This document shows, one piece after another, positions 40,750 through 50,139 of a stretch of DNA of 64,000 nucleotides. The stretch is from NCEH01 sp043195125 (GTDB lineage Bacteria > Pseudomonadota > Alphaproteobacteria > Rhizobiales > Xanthobacteraceae): NCBI RefSeq assembly GCF_043195125.1, contig NZ_JBAFWR010000006.1, one strand, 5' to 3'. A program made the translations under genes and the position numbers. Below the pieces are notes generated by a model. The model had not been told where the DNA came from and did no database searches. It saw only the letters and a program-made list of their open reading frames with translations. The first letter of the stretch is position 1, and every line of letters begins with the position of its first letter.

Positions 40750-42057
40750 TTACTCGCTGAGGACCGGATCGTCCGGCCAGACTTCTTCATGCGATGCGGT
40801 CAGGGCCGGCGAGCGCGGGAGGGACAATGGCGCCGCAAGCATGTCCTGAATGCCGAAAAGCTCGGTATGCAGGCGCCGCAAGGCCACGGCGACCGCGCCG
40901 GTAACGGTCGCCCTGTCGCCGAGGCTGCTCGGTATCAGCTCCACGTCGCGCATCATGATGTTCGGCAGGGCGCGGCGCACCGCGCTGAGCAATTCCTCGC
41001 GCGAGCCGATGCTGCCGCCCAGGATCACGCAGTGGGGATCAAGCACCGCCACCACCGTCGCGATACCGCGCGCCACCAGCTGCGCGGTTTCCTCCACGGC
41101 TGCGGCCGCCGCCGGCTCGTCGAGCCGGAGCTGATCGAAAATCTGGCGCACTGTTCGGTTGGGCACGCCGCCATGGGCCTCGTAGCGGCCGCGGATGGCG
41201 GCGGCGGAAACGCCCCGCTCGAAAGCACCGGATTGCAGGCTCTGCGGTTCTGTCAGCGGAGCGCCGAAGGGAAGATAGGCGATCTCGCCAGCGAAGCCGC
41301 GGGCGCCACGCACCAGCGCGCCGTTCACCATCACTCCCATGCCGACGCCGGTGCCCAGCGATATCAGAGTCATATCATCGGCGCCCCGGCCCGCCCAATG
41401 CTCCCCGAGCATGGCAAGGTTGACGTCGTTCTCCACGATCAGCGGCATGCCCACCGCCGCCTTGAGCGCCTGGGCGGTATCGAAGCCGTCGAACCCGGCA
41501 AGATTCGGCGCACAGCCGATCTGTCCGGTTTCAGGATCGAGAACGCCGGGCGTGCCGATGACGGCATTATGGATCTTCTCAGCGGGAATGGCCGCTTCGG
41601 CGCGCATCTGCGCGAGGAGGCCGCCGATCTGTGCGGTGACGCGCGCGCCGCCCCGCTGGTCGGTCGGCACCGTTTGCTCGCACAGGATGCGCCCGCCGAG
41701 CCCCGCGATCGCCGCCCGGATCTTCGTGCATCCGAGATCCACGGCGAACACGAAGGCGGCGTCCTGGCAGATCTCATAGGTCACCGCGGAGCGGCCGTAC
41801 GCCTTACGGCTCATGCCGGTCGCCCGCAGCCAGCCGCCGTCCTCCAGATGGCTGACCACCGCCGACGCCGTCTGCTTCGAGATGCCGGCGAGTTCCGCGA
41901 TGCCGGAGCGCGACACCTCTCCCTGCTGCAGCACGATCTCGATCACCGACTGGACCGACACCTGCCGAAGCAGGTGCGCCGTGGCATCGCGCGCGGGGCG
42001 GGACGGCCTTCTCCCGCCAGCGGCATCGAGAATGGGCAATGATTTTGTTCGGGTCAT
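40750..42057 (-). CDS. ROK-family repressor (NagC/Mlc/XylR type)
   Basis: The protein has 435 residues. An N-terminal winged helix (VIEIVLQQGEVSRSGIAELA, TASAVVSHLEDGGWL) precedes a ROK sugar-kinase-like domain (VFAVDLGCTKIRAAIAGLGG, IGTPGVLDPETG, LISLGTGVGMGVMVNGALV, GGSIG). The Cys zinc cluster common in ROK proteins is absent: after ARGFAGEIAYLPFG come no CxCGxxGC residues. Such repressors sense amino sugars or sugar phosphates. It is divergent from the AGE-type epimerase gene (42178), with NagB-like and ABC importer genes further on, all consistent with control of an amino-sugar operon. The first 25 residues are basic and disordered. Confidence 0.88.
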   Translation of the reverse strand: MTRTKSLPILDAAGGRRPSRPARDATAHLLRQVSVQSVIEIVLQQGEVSRSGIAELAGISKQTASAVVSHLEDGGWLRATGMSRKAYGRSAVTYEICQDAAFVFAVDLGCTKIRAAIAGLGGRILCEQTVPTDQRGGARVTAQIGGLLAQMRAEAAIPAEKIHNAVIGTPGVLDPETGQIGCAPNLAGFDGFDTAQALKAAVGMPLIVENDVNLAMLGEHWAGRGADDMTLISLGTGVGMGVMVNGALVRGARGFAGEIAYLPFGAPLTEPQSLQSGAFERGVSAAAIRGRYEAHGGVPNRTVRQIFDQLRLDEPAAAAAVEETAQLVARGIATVVAVLDPHCVILGGSIGSREELLSAVRRALPNIMMRDVELIPSSLGDRATVTGAVAVALRRLHTELFGIQDMLAAPLSLPRSPALTASHEEVWPDDPVLSE

Positions 42058-42177
42058 GGACTATTGCTGCAGGAAATGGCTTTTTGGGTCAACTGCGGCG
42101 AAGCCGTTCCGCATCCGCACGCTGCGATATGAGGGTCAAGTGCCTGCCTCCTGTTTCCTCCATGAGGGCTTTTCCCG

Positions 42178-43350
42178 GTGACCCCGGGGCTTCATCCGCA
42201 CGTGCCGCAGCTCGGCGCATGGCTGACCGATCGGTTCCTGCCGGCGTGGATCGATCGCGCGGTCCAGCCTGGCCGGCCGGGGTATGTGGAAAGCGTTGGG
42301 GCCGATGGCCTTCCGGTCGGAACCGGCGTGCACACCGTGATGGTCACCGCGCGCTTGGTCTACGTCTTCAGCCTGGGGCATCTGCTTGCGCCGGATGGCG
42401 CTTGCCTTGAGGCCGCGCGGCATGGGCTCGATTTCCTGCTGGGCCCTTGTCGGGCCCGGGACGGACGCTTCCTGCATCTCGTTCCGGCAGAGGGGCAGGG
42501 CGCGGCCGCGCCGGCGGATCTTTACGACCTCGCCTTCGTCCTGCTGGCGCTCGGCGCCTTCTCCGCCGCGTCGGGCGATGCGGCGCCGCTTGCAATCGCG
42601 AACGAAATCGCCGGCAGGCTCGAAACGCATCTTGCCGATCCGCACGGCGGGTACCGCGAGGACGGACTGGCGGCCGGCGAGCGGCGGCAGTTCCCGCACA
42701 TGCACCTGCTGGAAGCCTGCCAGATCCTGTCCCGCCTCGGTTCCGAAGGAGGCTGGCAGCTGCGGGCCGAGCAGATGGTGGATCTGCTGGAGCGCCGCTT
42801 TCTCGTCAGCGGCAGCGTGGGCGAGTGGTACGAGCGCGACTGGCGCCCGGCGCCCGGCGCCCGGGGGCGGGAGCGGCAGCTCGGGCACCAGTTCGAATGG
42901 GCGTGGCTGCTCTATCGCCAGGGCGCCCTCACGGGCTCGGCCCACGCCACACGGCTCGCCGACCGGCTCTATAGTTTCGGTCTAGCCTGCGCCGGTGCCG
43001 AGACGGGGCCGCTCACGCCGATGATCGACGCCATAGACCTCGACGGCAAACCGCGGGACGACATGCGTCCCCTCTGGCCCATGACCGAGCTGCTGCGCGC
43101 GTCCGCGGCGAAGGTGACTTTCGCCGGTGAATCTCAAGCACGCCATATGGCGGATAGCGCGGTCAGCGCGATTTTCACCCATTATCTCGACCCGCAGACA
43201 GGCCTGTGGGCGAATGAACTCGGCCCAGACAACCGCGCGGTCCTCATGCCCGTGCCGACCCGCGTCCTCTATCATATCGTTCCCGCGCTCGCGGCCTATG
43301 CCAGTCTCCGCGAGGGGGTCTTCGCCTCGCCCAACCCGCTGCTCAGATAG
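42178..43350 (+). CDS. N-acylglucosamine 2-epimerase (AGE)-family protein
   Basis: The protein has about 390 residues in the (alpha/alpha)6-barrel AGE fold: VTARLVYVFSLGH (Arg), DLYDLAFVLLALGAFS, GEWYERDWRP, LGHQFEWAWLLYRQGAL with the catalytic His, and RPLWPMTELLRAS. Members interconvert N-acetylglucosamine/N-acetylmannosamine, cellobiose, or mannose/fructose-type sugars. The start GTG 42178 gives MTPGLHPH and has no strong ribosome binding site, so the true start may be a little downstream. Its stop overlaps the convergent ABC ATPase gene by 8 bases. Together with the ROK, NagB-like and ABC genes it suggests sugar epimerisation early in the pathway. Confidence 0.85.
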   Translation: MTPGLHPHVPQLGAWLTDRFLPAWIDRAVQPGRPGYVESVGADGLPVGTGVHTVMVTARLVYVFSLGHLLAPDGACLEAARHGLDFLLGPCRARDGRFLHLVPAEGQGAAAPADLYDLAFVLLALGAFSAASGDAAPLAIANEIAGRLETHLADPHGGYREDGLAAGERRQFPHMHLLEACQILSRLGSEGGWQLRAEQMVDLLERRFLVSGSVGEWYERDWRPAPGARGRERQLGHQFEWAWLLYRQGALTGSAHATRLADRLYSFGLACAGAETGPLTPMIDAIDLDGKPRDDMRPLWPMTELLRASAAKVTFAGESQARHMADSAVSAIFTHYLDPQTGLWANELGPDNRAVLMPVPTRVLYHIVPALAAYASLREGVFASPNPLLR

Positions 43351-44965
43351 CAGGTGCCAGGCGGCGGCCGGGCACGGCGGCCAGCAGCGCTTGTGTATAG
43401 GGATGCTCCGGCCGGCTCAGAAGCTCGGCCGTCGGCTTTACCTCGACGATGCTGCCCTGGCGCATGACCGCGATCCGGTCGCACACCTGCGCTGCCACGT
43501 TCAGGTCGTGGGTGATGAACAGCATCGCGAGCTTGAGGCGGATTTTCAGGTCTTCCAGCAATTCCAAGACCTGTGCCTGGACCGAGACGTCGAGCGCGGA
43601 TACCGGCTCGTCGGCTACCAGCACGTCCGGATCGAGCGCCACGGCGCGGGCGATGCCGATGCGCTGGCGTTGGCCGCCGGAAAATTCGTGCGGATAACGC
43701 TCCGCCGCTTTTGGATCGAGCCCGACCAGGGGCAGAATCTCGCGCGCCTTGCGCATGGCCTCCGCCCGCGGAGTGCCCCGCGCGACGGCACCGTCGGCGA
43801 TGATCTGACCCACTTTGCGGCGCGGATTGAGCGAGGCGAACGGATCCTGAAACACCATCTGGATGCGGCCACGGGCGGCGCGCAGCCCCTCGCCCCTCAG
43901 GGCCGAGAAATCGACCGCGCCGAGGCTGACCCGCCCTCCGTCCGGCTCAATGAGGCGCACCAGCATGCGCCCCGCCGTGCTCTTGCCTGAGCCGGATTCT
44001 CCAACGAGGCCAAGGGTCTCTCCGCGCCTGATCTCGAAGCTGAGGTCTTCGACCGCCTTCACCGTGCGCGCGGGGGAAAACCATCCGCCGCCGCTGGAAT
44101 AGGTCTTGCTCAGTCCCCGCACCGCGCATGCCACGGGCGCATCGCCGATGGGCGCACGCTCCGGCGGCGTCAAGGTCGGCACCGCGGCAAGCAAGGCCCG
44201 GGTATAAGGATGGCTTGGATGGCGCAGAACCTCCTGCGCCTGCCCGCGCTCCACCACCAGCCCCTTTTCCATCACCGCCACCTCGTCGGCGATATCCGCC
44301 ACCACGCCGAAATCGTGGGTGATGAACAAAACCGCCATTCCCCGCCGCTGTTGCAACTGACGGATGAGGGCGAGGATCTGCGCCTGGGTGGTCACGTCCA
44401 GCGCCGTGGTGGGCTCGTCGGCCACCAGGACTGACGGCTCAAGCGCCAGCGCCATGGCGATCATGGCCCGCTGGCGCTGGCCCCCGGAGAGCTGATGGGG
44501 AAAAGCACGAGCGATGCGCGGGGGATCGGGCAATCCCACTTCCTCCATCAGCGCCAGCATGCGGGCCGTGCGCTGGGAGGACGACAGCAGGCCGTGCGCC
44601 TCGAAGGCTTCCGCGATCTGCGGGCCGATACGGATCACCGGGTTGAGGGCGGTCATGGGCTCCTGGAAGATCATGGCGATGCGGCGCCCGCGCAGGGCGC
44701 GCCAGCTCTCCTTGTCCAGCGCAAGCAGATCCTTGTCCTCAAAGCGGATCTCGCCGCTGACCCGCTTGATCGAAGGCGGCAGCAGGCCCAGCAGCGCGGA
44801 GGCGCACATGGATTTGCCCGAGCCCGATTCCCCAACCACGCACAGGATCTTGCCGGCCTCCAGGCTCAAGCAGACATCCTCCACGGCGAACGGCCGGTCG
44901 GCCCCGGCGGGCAGGGCCAGGGTCAGATGATCGATGGTGAGCACCGGCGCTGTGGGCGAGGCCAT
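43343..44965 (-). CDS. Dipeptide-type ABC ATPase, two domains fused (GsiA-like)
   Basis: The 540 residues contain two complete nucleotide-binding domains. Domain 1 (about 10-265) has Walker A GESGSGKSM, signature LSGGQRQRAMIA and Walker B VLVADEPTTALD. Domain 2 (about 290-540) has GESGSGKST, FSGGQRQRIGIARA and VLVADEPVSALD. Both end in the oligopeptide-importer tail (HPYTRALLAAVP and HPYTQALLAAVPGR). Such DppDF/GsiA fusions energise peptide, nickel, glutathione or oligosaccharide importers. The permeases and binding protein lie at 46733-50118 on the opposite strand, an unusual split, with the gamma-glutamyltranspeptidase gene upstream at 44991. The whole set should work as one importer. Confidence 0.92.
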   Translation of the reverse strand: MASPTAPVLTIDHLTLALPAGADRPFAVEDVCLSLEAGKILCVVGESGSGKSMCASALLGLLPPSIKRVSGEIRFEDKDLLALDKESWRALRGRRIAMIFQEPMTALNPVIRIGPQIAEAFEAHGLLSSSQRTARMLALMEEVGLPDPPRIARAFPHQLSGGQRQRAMIAMALALEPSVLVADEPTTALDVTTQAQILALIRQLQQRRGMAVLFITHDFGVVADIADEVAVMEKGLVVERGQAQEVLRHPSHPYTRALLAAVPTLTPPERAPIGDAPVACAVRGLSKTYSSGGGWFSPARTVKAVEDLSFEIRRGETLGLVGESGSGKSTAGRMLVRLIEPDGGRVSLGAVDFSALRGEGLRAARGRIQMVFQDPFASLNPRRKVGQIIADGAVARGTPRAEAMRKAREILPLVGLDPKAAERYPHEFSGGQRQRIGIARAVALDPDVLVADEPVSALDVSVQAQVLELLEDLKIRLKLAMLFITHDLNVAAQVCDRIAVMRQGSIVEVKPTAELLSRPEHPYTQALLAAVPGRRLAPAI

Positions 44966-44990
44966 GCCAGAATCCCTTCTTTCGGCGGGC

Positions 44991-46577
44991 TTAAAGGCCC
45001 AGTGCGATCCCGTCCTTGCGATGGTCCGATGCGCCGAGCATCACCCCGCGTTCCTGGTCGATCCAGATGGCTTGGCACCCGCCCAGCGGGGCCGCTTGCC
45101 AGGTGATGCGATGGCCGCGCCGCTCCAGCTCGGCGGCAACCTCGCGCGGCACCGTCGGCTCCAGCTGAAGCTCGCCCGCGAGTGCGAAGCTGCGCGGCGC
45201 GTCGGACGCTTGTTGCAGCCCGATGCCGAGATCCAGGATCTGGCTGACGATATGGGCATGGCCGGTCGCCTGATATTGTCCGCCCATCACGCCAAAGGGC
45301 ATGACCGGCTTGCCGTTCTTCATCAGCATGCCGGGAATGATGGTGTGCAGCGGCCGCTTGTTGGGGGCGAGGCAGTTGGGATGCCCCTCCTTGAGGGAGA
45401 AGCCGGCGCCGCGGTTCTGCAGCAGAACGCCCGCGCCCGGCGCATAGATGCCGCTGCCGAATGCGGAGAATACGGAATTGATCAGCGAGACGGCGAGGCC
45501 GTCGCGGTCGACCACGCTGATATAGGCGGTGTCGCGATGGTTCGGCAGATCGATCTCCGCCGGATCGAGCGCGCGATCCAGGCGGATGCGGCCGCGTGCG
45601 GCGGCGATGGCGCTTTCCGCGAGAACCGCTTGGGTATCCACGGGGACGACGTCCGGATCGCAGACGATGGCGTCGCGCTGGTAATAGGCAAGCTTGGTGG
45701 CCTCCGCCAGCAGATGGATGCGGTCGGCCGCGCTGAGGCCGCTCAGCTCGAAACCCTCGAGGATGCGCAGGATGAGCAGCGCGGCGAGACCCTGCCCGTT
45801 GGGCGGGCATTCATAGAGCGTGTAGCCGCGGTAGGCGGCGGAAATGGGCTCCACGTAATTCCCGGCGGCCCGGGCGAAATCCTCAACTTCATGCTCACCG
45901 CCGAGCGCTTTGAGCACCTGGACGATCTCCTGCGCGACGGCGCCTTCATAGAAGGCCGCACGGCCACCATTGGCGATTGCCCGCAGCGTCGCGCCCAGGT
46001 TCGGGTGGGCGAGGCGGTCGCCCACGACGGGGGCTGCCCCGCCGGGCAGGAACACCGGCGCAGCAAGGCCGTAGCGGGCAATCCGGGGCGCGAAACGGGT
46101 CCAATCCCATGCAACGCGCGGATGGATCAGGAAGCCGTCCTCCGCCGCCCGTATGGCGGGGCGGAAGAGCTCATCGAGCGCCCGCGTGCCGTGGTCGGCT
46201 GCTAGCCGGCACCAGGCATCCACGGCCCCCGGAATGGTGACGGCATGGGGAGAATCGTCGGGGATGGACGTCAGGCCCTCGGCCCACAGGCGGCCGGCGT
46301 CCGCCTTTCCGGGCGCTCGGCCCGACCCGTTGAACGCGATGGGCTCGGCGGTCTTGCCGGCGATCAGAGCGAAGCAGTCGCCGCCGATTCCCATCATGTG
46401 CGGATCCACCACGCCCTGCAGCGCAGCGGCGCACAAGGCCGCGTCGACCGCATTGCCACCGGAGCGCAGCATGTCCACCGCCGCCAGCGTCACGGCAGGG
46501 TGGGACGTGGCCGCCATGCCCTTGTCGCCGACCGCCACGGAGCGGCCGGAAATCATGAAATCCCGTGCAGACAGCAT
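44991..46577 (-). CDS. Gamma-glutamyltranspeptidase family protein
   Basis: The protein has 528 residues from ATG 46577, preceded by GGGGTGAG. It is an Ntn hydrolase of the GGT family: GKGMAATSHPAVTLAAVDML, GNAVDAALCAAALQGVVDPH, MMGIGGDCFAL, and autoprocessing nucleophile Thr350 in NHRDTAYISVVDRDG, then PLHTIIPGMLMKNGKPVM and GVMGGQYQATGHA. No signal peptide is visible, so it probably acts in the cytoplasm on imported compounds, or it exports by another route. The activity is transfer or hydrolysis of gamma-glutamyl amides; acylases of this fold also exist. Gene order next to an oligopeptide-type importer parallels the glutathione (gsi) operons, but the amino-sugar genes suggest another conjugate. 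Confidence 0.88.
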   Translation of the reverse strand: MLSARDFMISGRSVAVGDKGMAATSHPAVTLAAVDMLRSGGNAVDAALCAAALQGVVDPHMMGIGGDCFALIAGKTAEPIAFNGSGRAPGKADAGRLWAEGLTSIPDDSPHAVTIPGAVDAWCRLAADHGTRALDELFRPAIRAAEDGFLIHPRVAWDWTRFAPRIARYGLAAPVFLPGGAAPVVGDRLAHPNLGATLRAIANGGRAAFYEGAVAQEIVQVLKALGGEHEVEDFARAAGNYVEPISAAYRGYTLYECPPNGQGLAALLILRILEGFELSGLSAADRIHLLAEATKLAYYQRDAIVCDPDVVPVDTQAVLAESAIAAARGRIRLDRALDPAEIDLPNHRDTAYISVVDRDGLAVSLINSVFSAFGSGIYAPGAGVLLQNRGAGFSLKEGHPNCLAPNKRPLHTIIPGMLMKNGKPVMPFGVMGGQYQATGHAHIVSQILDLGIGLQQASDAPRSFALAGELQLEPTVPREVAAELERRGHRITWQAAPLGGCQAIWIDQERGVMLGASDHRKDGIALGL

Positions 46578-46732
46578 TTGTCTCACCCCATCCCTTCGCA
46601 TCCGGCAGCGGCCCACCGGTAAGGTGGGGCATTGAGGCCGATTTCGTCAACGACATTTACAAAGTCAAAATCACGTGCTTGCATGGGCTGAAGAACAAAC
46701 CCTTCCTCCAGAGGTCGCAGGAGTGCGCAGCG

Positions 46733-48268
46733 GTGCTGTATTTTTCCTGTCTTTCATCAAGGTCGCGAACCATAGTCGGGGCGCTGTCCCTGTCCCTCTC
46801 TCTGCTGACCGGTGCTGCGCAAGCCGCCTCGCTGCATGTGGGCATCCAGGACGATCCTGACGCGCTCGATCCGGCCACCAACGGCACCTATGCGGGGCGG
46901 TTCGTTCTGTCTGCGCTGTGCGACAAGCTGGTGGATATTTCTCCCGATTTGAAGATCGTGCCGCAGCTTGCGGAAAGCTGGGAATGGGCGCCGGACGGCA
47001 AATCCATCACCTTTTCGCTGCGCAAGGGCGTGACCTTCCAGGATGGGACGCCGCTCGACGCCTCGGCGGTGAAGTTTAATTTCGAGCGCATGAAGACCAT
47101 GCCGGATTCCAAGCGCAAGGCGGAAATCACGCCGGTGCTCGGGGCCGAGGTGATCTCGCCCGAAAAGGTGCGGCTCACGCTTTCCGATCCCTTCGTTCCG
47201 TTGCTTTCGGTTCTCACCGATCGTGCGGGCATGATGGTTTCACCGAAGGCAGCGAAGGAGAAGGGCGACAATTTCGGCGCGGCTCCGGTCTGCGCGGGTC
47301 CGTATGAATTCGTCGAGCGCAAGTCCCGCGATCTGATCCGCGTGAAGAAGTTCGATAAATATTGGAATGCGCCCGCCATCGGCTATGACGAAATCGTCTA
47401 TGATTACATACTGGACTCCAGCGTGCGGCTGGCCCGCCTGCGGGCGGGCGACCTCGACATCATGGAGCGCGTGGCGCCCAATGATCTGAAGTCGGTGCGT
47501 GAGAATGCCGATCTCGCCCTCTATTCGGCTCCCGGCCTTGCGGTTTCGCATCTGGCGATGAACCTCAATAATGGCGAGGGCTCCAAGGCGCTGTTCAATC
47601 AGGATCCGCGCCTGCGCGAGGCGCTGGAACTCTCCATCGACCGCAACGTCATCAACAAGGTCGCCTTCAACGGAGAGTTCGTCGCAGGCAATCAGATGAT
47701 GCCGCCTTCCAGTCCCTTCTATGACAAGGAGCGGCCCATTCCGGCACGCGACCTCGCCAAGGCCAAGGAGCTCATGGCCGCGGCCGGCCATCCCAAGGTG
47801 CCGATCGAGATCATGTACGGCAACGCGTTGTCCGATGGCCGGGTCGCGCAGATCCTCCAGTCCATGATCTCGCAGGCGGGCTTCGAGGTGAAGCTGTTGC
47901 CGCTGGAATCCGCAACCGCCACCCAGCGTTTTCTCAGCGGCAATTATCAAGCTTATATCGGCAATTGGAGCGGCCGCCCGGACCCCGATCCCACCCTCGT
48001 CTCGTTCTTTGCGTGCGACGGCTCTCAGAACACCGGCAAATATTGCGACAAGGCGTTCGACGCCATTCTGACCGAGGCGCGGGGCGAGGCGGACGAAGCC
48101 AAGCGCAAGCAATTGTACGACAAGGCCACCGAGATGTACCTCGCGGCCCGGCCGACACTGCCGCTCTACCATCCCAATTGGTTCTTCGCCGCGCGCAAAG
48201 GCGTGGACGGCATCGTCATGTATCCCGACGGCCTCCTGCGCGTCACCGGCCTGAAGCCGAAGAACTGA
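46733..48268 (+). CDS. DppA/GsiB-type ABC substrate-binding protein
   Basis: The start is GTG 46733 with AGGAG about 9 bases before; the longer frame from 46565 overlaps the divergent gene's promoter. The 511-residue protein has a signal segment (IVGALSLSLSLLTGAAQA) and a class II periplasmic binding fold: LHVGIQDDPDALDPATNGTY, LVPQLAESWEW-like PQLAESWEWAPDGKSITFSL, TPLDASAVKFNFERM, and the C-terminal WSGRPDPDPTLVSFFACDGS. It binds peptides or conjugated substrates. It starts a plus-strand operon with two permeases and the NagB-like gene, divergent from the gamma-glutamyltranspeptidase and the ATPase genes. Confidence 0.92.
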   Translation: MLYFSCLSSRSRTIVGALSLSLSLLTGAAQAASLHVGIQDDPDALDPATNGTYAGRFVLSALCDKLVDISPDLKIVPQLAESWEWAPDGKSITFSLRKGVTFQDGTPLDASAVKFNFERMKTMPDSKRKAEITPVLGAEVISPEKVRLTLSDPFVPLLSVLTDRAGMMVSPKAAKEKGDNFGAAPVCAGPYEFVERKSRDLIRVKKFDKYWNAPAIGYDEIVYDYILDSSVRLARLRAGDLDIMERVAPNDLKSVRENADLALYSAPGLAVSHLAMNLNNGEGSKALFNQDPRLREALELSIDRNVINKVAFNGEFVAGNQMMPPSSPFYDKERPIPARDLAKAKELMAAAGHPKVPIEIMYGNALSDGRVAQILQSMISQAGFEVKLLPLESATATQRFLSGNYQAYIGNWSGRPDPDPTLVSFFACDGSQNTGKYCDKAFDAILTEARGEADEAKRKQLYDKATEMYLAARPTLPLYHPNWFFAARKGVDGIVMYPDGLLRVTGLKPKN

Positions 48269-48301
48269 GGAGCCCCGGATGCCGAAGACCCAAGCGCCGG
48301 A

Positions 48302-49261
48302 ATGGCCCGGAGCGCTGCCGTGCTGCGCCTGATCTGGCAAAGGCTCGCCGTCGCGCTACCGACGCTCGTGCTCATTTCCATGATGGTCTTCGGCCTCCAG
48401 AAGCTGCTGCCGGGCGATCCCATCATCGCCCTCGCGGGCGAGGAGCGCAGCCCGCAAGCCATTGAATACTTGCGCGAGAAGTATCGCTTCAACGACCCCA
48501 TCGCCCTGCAATACGTCCATTGGGTGGCCGATATCGCCCAAGGTGATTTCGGCCGCTCCATCCGCACGCGCTTGCCCATCGGCGACATGCTCGCCGAGAA
48601 GCTGCCCGTCACGCTGGAGCTTGCCGTCTTTTCCATGCTTTTCGCGGTCGTGATCGGCGTCCCACTGGGGATCGTCGCGGCGCTGCGACGCGGCTCCCTG
48701 GTCGACTTCGGCGCCAGCCTCTTCGGCCTCCTCGGCCTCTCCGTGCCCAATTTCTGGCTGGGCATCATGCTGATCCTGTTGTTCTCCGTGCATCTCGGCT
48801 GGCTTCCCGCCGGTGGGTTTGTCAGCCCGGCGACGAGCCTGCTGGGCAACCTGAAATCCCTGCTCTTGCCGAGCATCGTGCTCGGCGCTCATACGGCGGC
48901 GATTTTGATGCGGCACACGCGCGGCGCCATGTTGGTGGCGCTGAAGCAGGATTATGTGCGCACCGCCCGCGCCAAGGGGGTGAAGGGCTCGGTCATCGTC
49001 CTGCGCCACGCGCTGCCCAATGCACTCATCCCGGTGGTGACGCTCGGCACGCTGCAATTCGGCGAATTGCTCGCCGGCGCCGTGCTCACAGAGCAGGTCT
49101 TCGGCATCCCCGGATTCGGCAAGATGATCGTCGACGGTGTCTTCAGCCGCGACTATGCCGTGGTGCAGGCCGTGGTGCTCTGTACCGCCGCCATCTTCCT
49201 GCTCATGAGCCTGCTTGCAGACGTCGCCTATGTCCTCCTCAACCCGAGGATGCGCACGTGA
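48302..49261 (+). CDS. DppB-type ABC permease
   Basis: The 319 residues include about six membrane spans, the large periplasmic loop with YREKYRFNDPIALQYVHW and the EAA loop (DYVRTARAKGVKGSVIVLRH, ALPNALIPVVT). The opening MARSAAVLRLIWQRLAVALP is typical of DppB. The start is not settled: ATG 48302 has no strong ribosome binding site, whereas GAGGAG at 48267-48272 serves an out-of-frame ATG at 48279 whose 17-codon frame ends at 48332 inside this gene. Either the short frame couples translation or an indel has moved the start. It pairs with the permease 49258-50118. Confidence 0.88.
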   Translation: MARSAAVLRLIWQRLAVALPTLVLISMMVFGLQKLLPGDPIIALAGEERSPQAIEYLREKYRFNDPIALQYVHWVADIAQGDFGRSIRTRLPIGDMLAEKLPVTLELAVFSMLFAVVIGVPLGIVAALRRGSLVDFGASLFGLLGLSVPNFWLGIMLILLFSVHLGWLPAGGFVSPATSLLGNLKSLLLPSIVLGAHTAAILMRHTRGAMLVALKQDYVRTARAKGVKGSVIVLRHALPNALIPVVTLGTLQFGELLAGAVLTEQVFGIPGFGKMIVDGVFSRDYAVVQAVVLCTAAIFLLMSLLADVAYVLLNPRMRT

Positions 49262-50118
49262 TTGCCCGCGCCGCCGGCTCATCTCCCACCGCCCGTTTCG
49301 CGTTGCTGAAGCGCATGGCCTGGCACCCGTCAGCGGTGATCGGCGCGAGCATCATCCTCGCCTTCATCCTGATCGCCGTCTTCGCACCCTTTATCGCGCC
49401 ATTCGATCCCAATGCGGCGGACTGGATGGCCATCCGCGAAGCGCCCAGCGCGGCGCACCTGTTCGGAACGGACGATCTCGGCAGGGACATCCTTTCTCGC
49501 GTCATTTTCGGCGCCCGCGCCTCGCTTTCGGCCGGCATCATCTCGGTGGTGGTCGCGATCGCCATTGGCCTGCCGCTTGGCATCGTCGCGGGCTATTTCG
49601 GCCGCTGGCCGGACATGCTTATCTCGCGCTTCACCGATGCGCTGCTGGCCTGTCCCTTCCTCATCTTCGCCATCGCATTGGCCACGTTCCTCGGGCCCAG
49701 CCTGGAGAACGCGATGATCGCCATCGGCATCTCCGCCATGCCGGTCTTCATCCGTCTGGCCCGGGCGCAGACGCTGGTGGTCTCGGCGGAGGAATACATC
49801 GCCGCGGCGCGTTCCCAGGGCATCGGGGATTTCGCCATCCTCACCCAGCAGATCCTGCCGAACGTCCTGCCGCCGATCGTGGTCCAGGCGAGCCTGACCA
49901 TGGCCATCGCCGTGCTGGCCGAGGCGAGCCTCGCATTTCTGGGGCTCGGCCAGCTTCCCCCCGCGCCCTCCTGGGGCAGCATGCTGGATGTCGCGCGCCA
50001 GTTCATGGAAGAGGCGCCCTGGATGGCGCTGTTTCCTGGTCTCGCCATCATCCTGGTGGTCGTCGGCTTCAACCTGCTCGGCGACAGCCTCAACGACATT
50101 CTCAATCCTCGTTCCTGA
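49258..50118 (+). CDS. DppC-type ABC permease
   Basis: This 286-residue permease has a DppC N-terminal segment (AWHPSAVIGASIILAFILIA), a cytoplasmic loop with HLFGTDDLGRDILSRVIFGA, about six spans and EAA loop EEYIAAARSQGIGDFAILTQ. The start GTG 49258 overlaps the preceding stop (GTGA), so it is translated with the first permease. The C-terminus ends with LNLLGDSLNDILNPRS, a usual DppC ending. Together the two make the pore; the fused ATPase at 43343-44965 supplies energy. Confidence 0.93.
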   Translation: MIARAAGSSPTARFALLKRMAWHPSAVIGASIILAFILIAVFAPFIAPFDPNAADWMAIREAPSAAHLFGTDDLGRDILSRVIFGARASLSAGIISVVVAIAIGLPLGIVAGYFGRWPDMLISRFTDALLACPFLIFAIALATFLGPSLENAMIAIGISAMPVFIRLARAQTLVVSAEEYIAAARSQGIGDFAILTQQILPNVLPPIVVQASLTMAIAVLAEASLAFLGLGQLPPAPSWGSMLDVARQFMEEAPWMALFPGLAIILVVVGFNLLGDSLNDILNPRS

Positions 50119-50139
50119 CAAATCCTGGGAGACCCGCCC